From Theristus sp. LFF4_11 (taxonomy: Eukaryota > Nematoda > Chromadorea > Monhysterida > Xyalidae), in NCBI GenBank assembly GCA_030248135.1, contig JASANC010003119.1, positions 142,225 through 206,224 on the forward strand: a stretch of DNA of 64,000 bases, written 5' to 3'. The notes beneath the pieces are model-generated. The model did no database searches, was not told the origin of the DNA, and saw only the letters and a program-made list of their open reading frames with translations. The translations under genes and the position numbers were made by a program. This document shows positions 52,387 to 61,890 of this stretch, piece by piece (the stretch's first letter is position 1; each line of letters opens with the position of its first letter).

Positions 52387-54073
52387 TCATATTCTCAATG
52401 TCAAACACTTGACAGCGCCACCAGCTTTCATGAACTCAGACACGTCTGCGAGATGCACGGAGTAGCCCCGTTTCACGAGCATGTTCGCAGTGGCGTCGTT
52501 GTGCGCCGGCAACACCACCTGCTTGCCGACGACCACGCCGTTGCACACGAACTTCTCGGCGTCTGCTGCGTGCACCTGCGCGTTTTGCAGAATGCTGCGG
52601 TGCTGGTTTGCATTTCGGAATTGAACGCACATAAGAATAAATCAATCTGAGTAGTGACTCCGGATTACCATTGCAACCGACCGCGACATGGTGGCTGCAC
52701 TATTGGCGTGGAAATCGTGTGCTTTGCGTGAGAAACAAGACTTAGAAGAACTCGCAACACTTCACGTACTTGTATAAGCTCGATATTTTCTTTTTTCAAC
52801 GTTTCCTGCGAGTGAACATCGAACGCACCGGGATACCAGAGCGCCGTGTTGCGGCTCAATGGAAGAAAGGCCAGGTCTAAGTGATAGAATCTGTAAATGC
52901 GTGAATCTGCCTGAAAACACATTGATTCCATTGCAAATACAAGCGCAATTAAACGAGAAACCGAAACGCACGAACTTTGGATTTACTAAGCGAAGGAGGA
53001 CCGTGCGGAAACTGTTTTTGTGATCAGTGTTCAATCGTTCACTCAACACTTTGAACACGTGTTTGCACGTTCTCTGGCCGTAGCTGCCGATGCACAGTGA
53101 ATAGTCCATGCCACCCATGAAATCTGCCTCCGCAGCGCCTGAAAACAGAAAACTGAAGAAACAAAAAAGGGAAATGAAATTCCGCATTTCAGTGGAGCAG
53201 TTTTCTTGCTGCAGCATGAGTACTGCTGACCTTCAAACGCCAGCTTCTGATCAAACTGCTCTGCCAGTTTCACGATTCTGTATCCATTTTGACGGAACCA
53301 CGTTTCGAAAATCGGCTCCTCCTTGCGCCGCTCAACGTTGTACATCATCGACATGCAGATGAGACCGTTGCGCACAACACCTAAACTGAACATTAGCTGT
53401 TATTTCATTGTTCCGTTCTGTTTTATTCGGCGCTTTTGCGCCATCAGGCTGATGCACAAGGAAACAGGTTCCAATCCAGCAAGCTGGGTGCACAGCCAGA
53501 AAGCGTATCAGCTACAGTTCTATTCTGAACACCGTGCACCCTGTTAAGAAAGCATCACGATATTTACACGCTGACGCGTGCATGTTTGTGGTGCACCAGT
53601 TCACGGTGTCCAGACGAGCACAGTTACAATTAGCAGCAACCAACCAACCAGCATTTGCAGTGAACACCAGATCAGGCACATGCAGCGCGCTCTGTGGCGG
53701 CGTCAACACGCGCACGTCTGCGCCGGCCTTCTCGTGCAACACTCTGTACAGGTGATGCCATTGGCGTTCTGCTTTCGCCTTGTCCACCTGAGTGTCGTAA
53801 CCATACTTTGAGAGAGAACACAGACAAGACAAACAACACACGCAAGTGTTGTGAAATGTGTTGATGTGAACTGGCAGTGAGGCTTACAAATAAAACTTGA
53901 CTCGACTTGAAGACATCGCGAGAAACACAAAACAAAAAAACATCAAAAAACAGAAAACAAAAAAAATACGATTTTTACACACCGACCTTATCGCCGGTTT
54001 TCATCCATGGGTTGATGGCATACTCAAGGTCGAAATACGTTGGCTTGCACATCAGTAATCTTCTCGCCGACAT
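52387..54073 (-). CDS. DDAH/amidinotransferase-fold hydrolase
   Basis: The product belongs to the pentein superfamily that includes dimethylarginine dimethylaminohydrolase and amidinotransferases, which act on guanidino groups through a catalytic Cys. The start at 54073 reads MSARRLLMCKPTYFDLEYAI, then NPWMKTGDK. Next come about 53812-53660 (YDTQVDKAKAERQWHHLYRV, then PQSALHVPDLVFTANAG), about 53385-53232 (VVRNGLICMSMMYNVERRKE, then GYRIVKLAEQFDQKLAFEG), about 53139-52980 (AEADFMGGMDYSLCIGSYGQ, then RT), about 52911-52770 (ADSRIYRFYHLDLAFLPLSR) and the last (VCNGVVVGKQVVLPAHNDAT, ending GGAVKCLTLRI, stop 52387-52389). The F(E)G/D, HLDLAF and GGAVKCLTL segments give the expected acid, His and nucleophilic Cys. 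The layout is closer to the bacterial-type DDAH-like enzymes than to vertebrate DDAH1/2. Exact substrate unknown. Confidence 0.85.
53848..53909 (+). mobile_element. Very short LINE 3' end in an intron
   Basis: TGTGTTGATGTGAACTGGCA, then GTGAGGCTTACAAATAAAAC matches the last 60 bp of the LINE at 61891-63697 with a few substitutions. The terminal repeat has become TTGACTCGACTTGA. It is antisense to the DDAH-like gene. Confidence 0.6.
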
Positions 54074-54565
54074 AGCTGAGAACCACAGAAACAAAACAAA
54101 CCTTGTCGCAATATGAAAACGAAAATTTTCTGTCGTAAAAACATTTGATGAAAGGATACAGGTTGGCAACTGGCAAGCACAACACCACCACGTGACCGTA
54201 CACAACAAACTAGATTGTGCAAAAACAAACGTTGGTTTTCAGCATTTTATCAAATTCAAAGAAACTGCTACAGTTTGCTTCACACACACAAACAAACAAA
54301 CATCACAAAAACGCGTCAATTTTTTTGTTGAAAAATAACTTTAAATAACCACAAAAAAATCAATCAAAAACATGCTCCAAAAACAAAAGTCATTGTGTAA
54401 AAGTCGCCACAAAGAACAAAAAGCCAAATCTTGGTTTTAGCTACCTGAGTAACGTTACTGTAGACCTTCTAATCAGAGCCTTCATATGAAGACAAAGTTT
54501 CAGTTTTCATCAAATTGCTTTTGCGGAAACTTTTGCATTGATCAAGATCAAAAGCAAGACTGGCA
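54074..54565. other. Spacer upstream of the DDAH-like gene
   Basis: About 490 bp, A-rich on the plus strand, between SF3B5 (3' side) and the start of the DDAH-like gene. It includes ACACACACAAACAAACAAAC near 54285. No coding frame or repeat family member found. Confidence 0.45.
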
Positions 54566-55122
54566 TCACAAGTCGACCACGGTCTCGCGAGGTGGCGGCC
54601 CACACGGCTGCAGCATGCGCATCAAATAGTTGAACTTGACCCTTGAACGCGTTTCGTTCTCACAAACGGCCATCAAACTCAGCAGATCTTGGTGACCTAC
54701 AAAGCAAGCAGGCCAGGCTCTCACTGCAGTCGAACTATAAGCAACCAGCTGGTGATCACGTGATACATGCGCTCTGTGCAGACATTGGTCTGTAGGCAGT
54801 CTGTCCCGCATCACGTGATCACCAACCACTCAGCTCATTGTCTACAGTTCGACTGTGCGTCGAATGGGTCTCGAAAGTCTCGCGACCTAGAAGACCATCT
54901 GTCAGTCTGTCACATTCATTCACAAACGAATCGGTTCACAAACGAGTGAAATTTTTGCTTAAAATTCTTTCAATTCAACCAACACCAACCAGCATAAGAG
55001 GCATACGAGTCTCGATGTTGATTCGTGAGCCACTCCCACTTCGTGACGTCTGGATGTCCCGTGCCAACGTACTTGGATTGGAGATGCTCTAACTGACTCA
55101 GCACGTGGTACCGCTCGGTCAT
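54566..55122 (-). CDS. SF3B5: Splicing factor 3B subunit 5 (SF3b10)
   Basis: SF3B5 is a small subunit of the SF3b complex in the U2 snRNP, packed against SF3B1 during branch-site recognition. Exon 1 (from 55122) reads MTERYHVLSQLEHLQSKYVG, then TGHPDVTKWEWLTNQHRDSY and ASYA. Exon 2 (54696-54566) reads GHQDLLSLMAVCENETRSRV, then FNYLMRMLQPCGPPPRETVV and a stop at 54566-54568. The total, about 87 residues, is the family length. SQLEHLQSKY, TKWEWL, NQHRDSY and MLQPCGPP are diagnostic. The intron (54697 to about 54985) has good GT/AG ends in phase 1 and contains a family A hairpin MITE. SF3B5 is intronless in many animals, so the intron is worth noting. Confidence 0.95.
54727..54855. repeat. Hairpin MITE, family A, in the SF3B5 intron
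   Basis: It starts CAGTCGAACTATAAGCAACC and ends CATTGTCTACAGTTCGACTG. GATCACGTGATACATGCG and GCATCACGTGATCACC form the inner arms. TA is absent from the outer edges (TG on both sides), so the target duplication has changed or the ends have drifted. Confidence 0.75.
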
Positions 55123-55779
55123 TTTGTCGAGGGTTAGAACTAAATCATAAAAATACGCTGCGTAAAAGTAAATCCAGGCACAAGTACAAAACAAGTTCAA
55201 GCAGTATTTCACTTCAGCGGATGTGTACCGACCGCAAATCTCATTCGATAGTACAATAGTCACCGATCAACAATAACATTATACATTTTATTAGACTGAT
55301 TTTCTGTAACAATAAATATGAATTGCAACGTGACGGAGTACGGACAACAGAACTTGACCAGTAATATTCACACAGAATAATCACTGTGCGTCTTTGCGAC
55401 GATTGACGCACAATCTCAACCCGCGATATTTACACAGTTGTCATCACAAATTTCAAACAAAAGCTGAAATTTTGTACACTTCGACCGCCTGACCAATGGA
55501 TAAATGTAACCAGGAAACTGGTGAAAAATACAGATTATTTACTGATTATTGTTGAGCGATGATGTTTCTTGAAATCATCGCTCAAAAGAAGTTGTTCTAT
55601 TTTTACTTTTTATCCAACTGATTCGGTAAAAAATAGGCTTAGATGGTTGGAAAAAAAGAATAAAACCATGGTGGTTATAATGAGGCTATTAGTACAGACA
55701 GACATTATTTGCAAAACAACGGGAATCTTAAGAATTAGTAAATATTTTATAGTGTAATGTTAGTCAGCAGTTGCCCATT
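55123..55779. other. Spacer between ISCU and SF3B5
   Basis: About 650 bp of AT-rich DNA that should contain the SF3B5 promoter and the ISCU 3' end. The ATGATTTCAAGAAAC-type words around 55555-55580 form a small palindrome (GAGCGATGATTTC near the inverse GAAATCATCGCTC). No coding frame with a recognisable product. Confidence 0.45.
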
Positions 55780-57926
55780 TCAATTCGTCGTTGCCTCTGG
55801 TTTCTTGTTCATTTTCTTCTCCAGATCTTTCACTGCTGCCTGAATGGCGTCTTCGGCAAGCACTGAAATTTCGGCAGTCGATTTGTTCTCTCATTGTTGC
55901 AGTTGGAGCAATGTGCCATAGATCAGATGGCAGGCAGCAACAAAGAAGAACGACCCGTACCCGTAAAATAACCAGCATACTTCTCCAAATGAGCAGACGC
56001 AAATGTAAAGAAGAAACAAGAAGAATGGTAAACAGAGAATGAGCGATATACCTACACGACTGGTTTGCTTACTCGAGCAGTGCAGTTTGACGGGCGGCAG
56101 ATGGAGCTCCTTTGCGATCTGCTGGTTCTGCACTTTCGAGGCGGCCTCCAACGTCTGCCCCTTGATCCACTCGGTCGCAAGACTGCTGCTCGCAATCGCC
56201 GAGCCACAACCGAACGTCTTGAACTTTGCGTCCACGATGTTGCCGTCGTCGTCGACCTTGGTCAACAAATGGTTTTCTGTTCTGGAGAAAATTTATTGTC
56301 TTCCTTCATCCGCTTGGAACGGAACCTAGGTTTTTTTTTCAAAAAGTCGGTTCTGCAATTTGCAGAAATTTGGTAAAAAATTTCTGCAAATGAAATTTGG
56401 TTTCTGCAAATTTCAAAAACACGACGAAAATTGTTTTTGTGCTTGTTTAATGTCATGTTTTTTGTTCTGAGCATCATTTCTTAACGATGCTCAGAGTTGC
56501 AATTGCCAATTGCATCGTTTTACCGCAGAATTTTTCAAAGATTCAGAAAAAACACCAAAACCAAACTAGATTGCCAAACCAAACAAATCACCAATCATTC
56601 GTTGCAAATCATTCAACCTAACAACAACACAATCAATGCTCAAATTTCGCAATCAAAGCGATGGCTTCGGTCGGTTCGACGCTCTCAAAGGTACAAAGGT
56701 GTTCGGTTTGATTTTGTATCGCCTCTTTGTTTTCATCCCCAGATACTGCATGCTTGTTTGCAGTTATACTCGGACCAGGGAATTGAATTCGTTGGCATTT
56801 GAATCGTTTCCATTCGTCAGCGATACTACCCTTGCCCGGCAAAATGTATGAATAAAACTGGTGCAGATACAGCAGATCGGCATTTCCGTCCGCCAGCAGC
56901 TGTTCAGATCCATCCATCTCAGACGGTAGAATATTTTGGCAGCCTTGAGAACGCTGTGCGCGTCTTCGAATCGGTTGCTGAGATTCTCGACCAGCTCGAC
57001 GACAAACTTGCGCACCGTACCTCCGCCAATGTCTCATTTTTACATCTTCTGTTGTGTGGATGATGGATCACTTCGTTCTAATTCCAAACAGAAAGCCTAA
57101 CAGCAAACAATAATTTTCGATTTGATCTGATTCTGTTTTATTTTTCGAATTTGAAATATTCCGATTTCATTTACGAAGGCAAAACAAAACGCCAATCATT
57201 GCGCTGCAGCAACCGCTAAAACAGCTGTTTTTGACACAAAAAAACTATTTGAATTTTTTTATGTAGATGTGAAGCTTCAGTCAAGCGCTAAGCACAAAAT
57301 GAATATTGCAGAACCAAAGTTTGTATGCAAATCTGTTTCTGCAATTTGCAGAAATCTGCTAAAAAATTTCTGCAAGCGGTCCAAAATTTCTGCAAAAAAC
57401 CGACGTTTTTCTGCAAAAAAAACCCAGAACGGAACTGTAAAAATTTTAACTGCAAAAAATCAGCAATCCCCTGCGAACTCTAAAGACATAAATTACAAAA
57501 TACAAATTCATAATTTTTTTTTAATTTTATAAATGAATTCACCTTGATCTGCAGCTTCATCACATCGCCACAAGCGGGCGCCCCCACCAAGCCAGTGCCA
57601 ACTTTCGGATCTTTTGGATCGAGCGAGCCAACGTTGCGCGGATTTTCGTAGTGATCCAAAACCTGTTTTCAATGAACATATAACGGAACTGGTAGCTGCG
57701 CTGAACAAAGAAGTTGACCACCAGAAAAAACAAAAAACGACAAACGAAACACTTAAACATGATCAAGACGTGTAGTGAAGCTTGAAACAAAAGGAATTCA
57801 TTCAATCAAGTTCAAGAAGATTACGTTTTTGTGATACGCCCGTTCTGCTTGCTGGTATGGATGGCACGAAATCGCTTCAAATGCCAACACGCGGAGGTTT
57901 GAAACGCTGCGTCGCATCATCGCCAT
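55780..57926 (-). CDS. ISCU: Iron-sulfur cluster assembly scaffold, mitochondrial
   Basis: ISCU is the mitochondrial scaffold on which the NFS1 complex builds [2Fe-2S] clusters before chaperone-assisted transfer. Exon 1 (57926 to about 57825) reads [20 protein letters not shown], an Arg-rich, acid-poor presequence, then AERAYHKN. Exon 2 (about 57663-57542) reads [20 protein letters not shown], then [20 protein letters not shown]. Exon 3 (about 56270-56075) reads [20 protein letters not shown], then [20 protein letters not shown] and LPPVKLHCS. Exon 4 reads [20 protein letters not shown] and stops at 55780-55782. The three cluster-ligand cysteines (PACGD, FGCGS, LHCS) and the LPPVK chaperone-binding motif are all present. 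Intron 2 is about 1.3 kb and contains an unexplained open frame. Confidence 0.95.
56633..57050 (-). other. Unassigned open frames inside ISCU intron 2
   Basis: Two overlapping minus-strand frames look more protein-like than the surrounding intron. One reads [20 protein letters not shown], then [12 protein letters not shown]. The other, a different frame, reads [20 protein letters not shown], then [20 protein letters not shown]. They abut near 56930, as a single coding sequence split by a frameshift or a missing intron would. I recognise no family. It could be a decayed nested gene, a processed fragment or chance. Confidence 0.3.
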
Positions 57927-57962
57927 TGTGTATATGAATAATTGAATTGAAAACTTCTGGTC

Positions 57963-58120
57963 TAGGGTTGTTAAACAAAAATCAATTTTTTTTTAAAGTG
58001 AATAAAAAAAACAAAAATGCCGATTTAAAAAATTCGAAAATTTTTCCTCTAAAATGCTCTGAAAACCTAAATTTTGGCACAGTTTTTTCGAAAGTTCAAC
58101 AACAATTTTCTTGGCGCCAT
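57963..58120. mobile_element. Fragment of TAGGGTTGTTAAA-type element
   Basis: From TAGGGTTGTTAAACAAAAAT through ACAAAAATGCCGATT, CCTCTAAAATGCTCTGAAAA and CGAAAGTTCAACAACAATTT, it follows the end of the intact element at 60200-60915 and then stops near 58110. The other end is missing. It lies just upstream of the ISCU start codon, on the far side of which begins the large nest. Confidence 0.65.
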
Positions 58121-58775
58121 CCTATTTTAGGGTAGCTTTCAAAAAATAAAGTAGCAAAGAAAAAATAAAGTAGCAAAGAAAAAATAAAGGATTTGTATAC
58201 ATACTTAAAAGTGATTTTTTTTGATTTCTGATCAGAGGTTGCTTGGAATGAGTCGTTGTAGGTTCTTAATCCTAAACCTAATCCTAATCCTAAGCCAAGC
58301 CCATAGTTGTTCCAGAGCCGAGGGGTTGGGGGGGGGGGCGATAGAGATAGCTACTGGCAAATTTTCTAGATAGATAGATAGCTGGAAAATTTCCGGGGGG
58401 GGGGGGGGGGGCGCGGGGGGCAATGTGACTTTGGGGGCCGGTCAAAATTTTGAAATTTGATAGATAGATATCTAAAACGCTAAAAAGCTATAAAAACAGC
58501 AAAATAATGCTAAAAATACACTAAAAATCAAGTATAAACGCGTATTTTACCTAAAATTAGCGAAATTTTCAAGAATTACGAGCAAAAATGGTCAATTTTG
58601 GTCAAAACTTGACTCATTTGAGAGCTTCGAAGACAAAAATGTTTAGATAGATAGCTGGCTGAGAAATTTTTTTAGATCGATAATAGCTGAGCCGAAAAAA
58701 CCTGTTTGATCGAGATAGATAGAGACGTCGCGTCCGTGGCGTAGCGGTAGAACTTCGGCCTACAGTTCTGTAGGT

Positions 58776-59991
58776 CATAGTTGTTCTAGGGGGGGGGCCT
58801 GGGGGGGCCGCCCCCCCCCCCAAAAAATTTTCGAATCTATCTCTATCAGAGAACATTTTTCGGCTCAGCTATTATCTATCTAAAAACATTTTTCAGCCAG
58901 CTATCTATCTAAAAAATTTTGTCTTCGAAGACATAAAATGAGTCAATTTTTGACCAAAATTGACCATTTTTGTTCAAAATTCTTGAAAATTGTGCTAATT
59001 TTAGGTTAAATATGCATTTATACTTGATTTTTAGCGTATTTTAAGCCTTATTTAGCTGTTTTTATAGCTTCTTAGCGTTTTAGCTATCTATCTATCTAAT
59101 TTCAAAATTTTGACCGGCCCCCCCCAAATTCACATGGCCCCCCCCCCGCGTAGGGTTGTTAAAAAAAACAAAAATCGTCATTTTTGTTTTTTTAAAAAAA
59201 AAAAAAATTTTTTTTTTTAAAAAATTTCAAAAATCAAAGTTGTGCTAAATCAATCAGGGAGTCCGAAGAACCACATATGATATGCAAGCGCCTCCCGAAT
59301 GACTCCCATATGACGGAACTTAGCAGATTTTGTTTTGGTGACCTCAATTACCCCTTTTTCCAAACCGTCACCATGCCTCTTCTTGTGTTTTGACCTCCAA
59401 AACGTCACTAATTGTCCCCAGCTAAACTAATGCTAAAGTGAAGACAAACATACCGCCTTGAAATTCGATCAATTCTTCTGATGGTGTTGCGACGACACGA
59501 CACGAAGCAGCAAGCAACCAGACAACGTAGCGCTTGCAAACGGAGCAGCGAGCACAATCGGACGCTCTGCGAGGCGAATCGTCACCTTATCTGCATCGGA
59601 AATGGTAGGCCAAGCTTTGGGACGCTCAAAAACTTCATCGCAGATGTTGTCGTAGCCTAAAATCAGTCGGTAAAACGGCCCAAAATCGACTGCTAAAGGT
59701 TTTACGAGGTATAATCAAAGAAAATTTTTGTTGAACTTTCGAAAAATTTTGCCAAAATTGAGGTTTTCAGAGCATATTAGAGGAAAATTTTTCGAATTTT
59801 TTTTTTAAAAAAAAAAATCGGCATTTTTGTTTTTTTTAATCACTTTTTTTAAAAAAAAAAATTTCATTTTTGTTTAACAACCCTACCCCCGCGCCCCCCC
59901 CCCAAAATTTTCCAGCTATCTATCTATCTGGAAAATTTGTTCCAGCTATCTATATCGGCCCCCCCAGCCCCTCGGCTCTGGAACAACTATG
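58776..59991. mobile_element. CATAGTTGTTC-type element inside the SINE (level 3)
   Basis: The ends are CATAGTTGTTCTAGGGGGG and CCTCGGCTCTGGAACAACTATG. A perfect 8-bp duplication CTGTAGGT is at 58768-58775 and 59992-59999, splitting the SINE's anticodon arm. Its two halves are the reverse complement of the level 1 element's sequence, showing that two copies of the same family lie in opposite orientation within one nest. A TAGGGTTG-type element is inserted at 59151. Confidence 0.85.
59151..59885. mobile_element. TAGGGTTGTTAAA-type element, intact (level 4)
   Basis: The element is 735 bp. It starts TAGGGTTGTTAAAAAAAAC and ends TTTTGTTTAACAACCCTA, with the perfect 8-bp duplication CCCCCGCG at 59143-59150 and 59886-59893. 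The interior includes GCATATCA/TGATATG words and a G+C-moderate centre without a coding frame. It is the reference copy for the fragments at 5083, 12441 and 57963. Confidence 0.85.
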
Positions 59992-60159
59992 CTGTAGGTA
60001 CGGGGTTCGAACCTCGCTGTGGACAAGACATACTCGTGGAAAAATTAGAGTGACCAATAAACATCTAATGGTCTATTCCCTCCTGAGCCGAGGGTAAAAT
60101 TGGGCTCGGGGCAGTATTGCCCGTCTCCGCCGGAGTTTGGTACCTTCGGGTTTCCGGAA

Positions 60160-61462
60160 CAGTACCGAAGGCGAAAGCAAATTTTCGAGGGGGGGGGGGT
60201 AGGGTTGTTAAACAAAAATGAAAATTTTTAAAAAAAAAAGTGATTAAAAAAAACAAAAATGCCGATTTTTTTTTTTAATTTGAAAAATTTTCCTCTAATA
60301 TGCTCTGAAAACCTCAATTTTGGCACAATTTTTCGAAAGTTCAACAAAAATTTTCTTTGATTATACCTCGTAAAACCTTTAGCAGTCGATTTTGGGCCGT
60401 TTTACCGACTGATTTTAGGTTTCGACAACATCTGCGATGAAGTTTTTGAGCGTCCCAAAGCTTAGCCTACCATTTCCGATGCAGATAAGGTGACGATTAG
60501 CCTCGCAGAGCGTCCGATTGTGCTCGCTGCACCGTTTGCAAGCGCTACGTTGTCTGGTTGCTGCTTCGTGTCGTGTCGTCGCGACACCATCAGAAGAATT
60601 GATCGAATTTCAAGGCGGTATGTTTGTCTTCACTTTAGCATTAGCTTAGCTGGGGACAATTAGTGACGTTTTGGAGGTCAAAACACAAGAAGAGGCATGG
60701 TGACGGTTTGGAAAAGGGGTAATTGAGGTCACCAAAACAAAATCTGCAAAGTTCCGCCATACGGGTGTCATTCGGGAGGCGCTTGCATATCATATGTGGT
60801 TCTTCGGACTCCCTGATTGATTTAGCACAACTTTGATTTTTGAAATTTTTAAAAAAAAAAAATTTTTTTAAAAAAAAAACAAAAATGACGATTTTTGTTT
60901 TTTTTAACAACCCTAGGGTGTCGTCACGTGGGGGGGGGGGTGCCGAAAATTTTTCAGTGGGGGGTGTCAGTCATGGTACAGTGACACCCCCCCCCAGGCG
61001 GGGGGTGCACTATTGTAGAAAATTTTCTGGGGGGGGTGCACACCCCCCACCCCACCCATGAGATTTTTTCGCTTAAATTTTGAAGGAAAAACGCTAAATT
61101 TTGCTGCAAAATCTTTGAAATTACAATGAAGAATGTCAAGTTATCATATATTTAGCTTATATTATGGACTTTTTAAAGACAAAAAATCATGATTTTTGAG
61201 CAAAAATTCATGATTTTTGGGTGGTCCGAGAAATTTTTTGGGGGGTGTCACTGTTACTTAGGTCCATCTAGGGGAGGTGGGGGGGTGGCGGGGGGCCCGG
61301 TGTCTAGCAAATTTCGAGGGGGGGGGGGGAGTGGATGGTCCAGTGTCAGGTTTTGGGGGGGGTGGGTGTCGCGTGACCCCCCCCCACCCCCCCACGCGGA
61401 GGTCTCGGGGTGCTCTGGGAGGGGTGTACCCCCCCCCCCACCCCCCCTCGTCTTCGGTACTG
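60160..61462. mobile_element. CAGTACCGAAG-type poly-G element inside the SINE (level 3)
   Basis: The ends are CAGTACCGAAGGCGAAAGC and CGTCTTCGGTACTG. The 8-bp duplication TTCCGGAA, itself a palindrome, is at 60152-60159 and 61463-61470 and interrupts the SINE body. The right half follows the copy at 5225-6025 almost base for base. A TAGGGTTG-type element is inserted near its left end. Confidence 0.85.
60200..60915. mobile_element. TAGGGTTGTTAAA-type element inside the poly-G element (level 4)
   Basis: It starts TAGGGTTGTTAAACAAAAAT and ends TTTTTTTAACAACCCTA. It is the reverse-oriented homologue of 59151-59885, including TGATGGTGTCGCGACGACAC-like and CTGCATCGGAAATGG-type blocks. It landed in a G run: left flank GGGGGGGG, right flank GGGTGTCG. 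The duplication is therefore not cleanly visible, probably because the homopolymer changed length afterwards. Confidence 0.75.
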
Positions 61463-61684
61463 TTCCGGAACCGGCGCGCGTACAAAAAAAAAAAGATTCG
61501 AAATTTTTTTGGGGGGGGCCGGCCCCCCAGGCCCCCCCTAGAACAACTATGGCCAAGCCTTTTTTATAAGGTGAAAATGATCAATTTAGTTTTTGCATTT
61601 TTTTCTTTCCTGTGTTAAAGGGCAGGGGCCACCGCCACTGCACATGCACCTGTTTTAATAATGATGCATTACGAAAATAAAGTA

Positions 61685-61728
61685 CAGTCGAACTCAATAA
61701 AATGTGGAATCAGCCGATTGGTCGGCCC
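61685..61728. repeat. Half copy of hairpin MITE family A
   Basis: CAGTCGAACTCAATAAAATG, then GGAATCAGCCGATTGGTCGG corresponds to the left arm of the intact hairpin at 22561-22686. TA precedes it. The right arm is absent; sequence after 61728 is unrelated. Confidence 0.5.
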
Positions 61729-61890
61729 AGGGGAGGCTGCTCACACTCCGCACCCTTCTTTTTTCGTGGATTAAAATTGAATCGTGTTTCTTTTGAATGA
61801 GTGTGAATTTCCAGCACCGTTTTCATGCTAAAATAAACTCAAAGGGTTGGAGAACTGCGAAATTCAATTTTTTTTATTCAACAGCTCAAA

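Larger units (their letters stand above)
58721..61500 (+). mobile_element. tRNA-derived SINE, split by two transposons (level 2)
   Basis: Three pieces make one roughly 245-bp SINE: 58721-58775, 60000-60159 and 61471-61500. The first contains the Pol III box A-like TGGCGTAGCGGTAG (58737-58750) and an anticodon-arm-like palindrome CCTACAGTTCTGTAGG. The second opens with box B GGTTCGAACC (60004-60013). A unique body follows, and the third piece ends GGCGCGCGTAC plus an A11 tail. Pairing of TCCGTGG with CTGTGGA gives a plausible acceptor stem. The A-tail indicates retroposition by a LINE. Confidence 0.75.
58302..61551. mobile_element. CATAGTTGTTC-type element, level 1 of the nest
   Basis: The left end CATAGTTGTTCCAGAGCCGAG and right end CTAGAACAACTATG are inverted. 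The 8-bp duplication GCCAAGCC lies at 58294-58301 and 61552-61559, inside the TTAGG-type host. The left arm has poly-G blocks and (GATA)n-like tracts (AGATAGATAGATAGCTGG). A SINE interrupts it from about 58721. Confidence 0.8.
58189..61673. mobile_element. TTAGG-bearing element, outer shell of a five-level nest
   Basis: The left part (58189-58301) begins GGATTTGTATACATACTTAA and carries CCTAAACCTAATCCTAATCC. The right part (61552-61673) ends ATGATGCATTACG. Joined, they equal the unbroken 227-bp copy at 5390-5616. The 8-bp sequence AAAATAAA flanks the whole at 58181-58188 and 61674-61681. Everything between 58302 and 61551 was inserted later. Confidence 0.8.

Noticed and set aside
58731..58775. 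Possible tRNA gene (box A and anticodon-arm-like hairpin)
   Set aside because: The T arm with box B is 1.2 kb away, beyond a transposon. Both belong to a SINE with a non-tRNA body and A-tail, so this is not a functional tRNA gene.
60200..60915. GGGGGGGG / GGGTGTCG as the target duplication of the inner TAGGGTTG-type element
   Set aside because: The two flanks do not match. A G-run duplication that later changed length is possible but cannot be shown, so no duplication is claimed.
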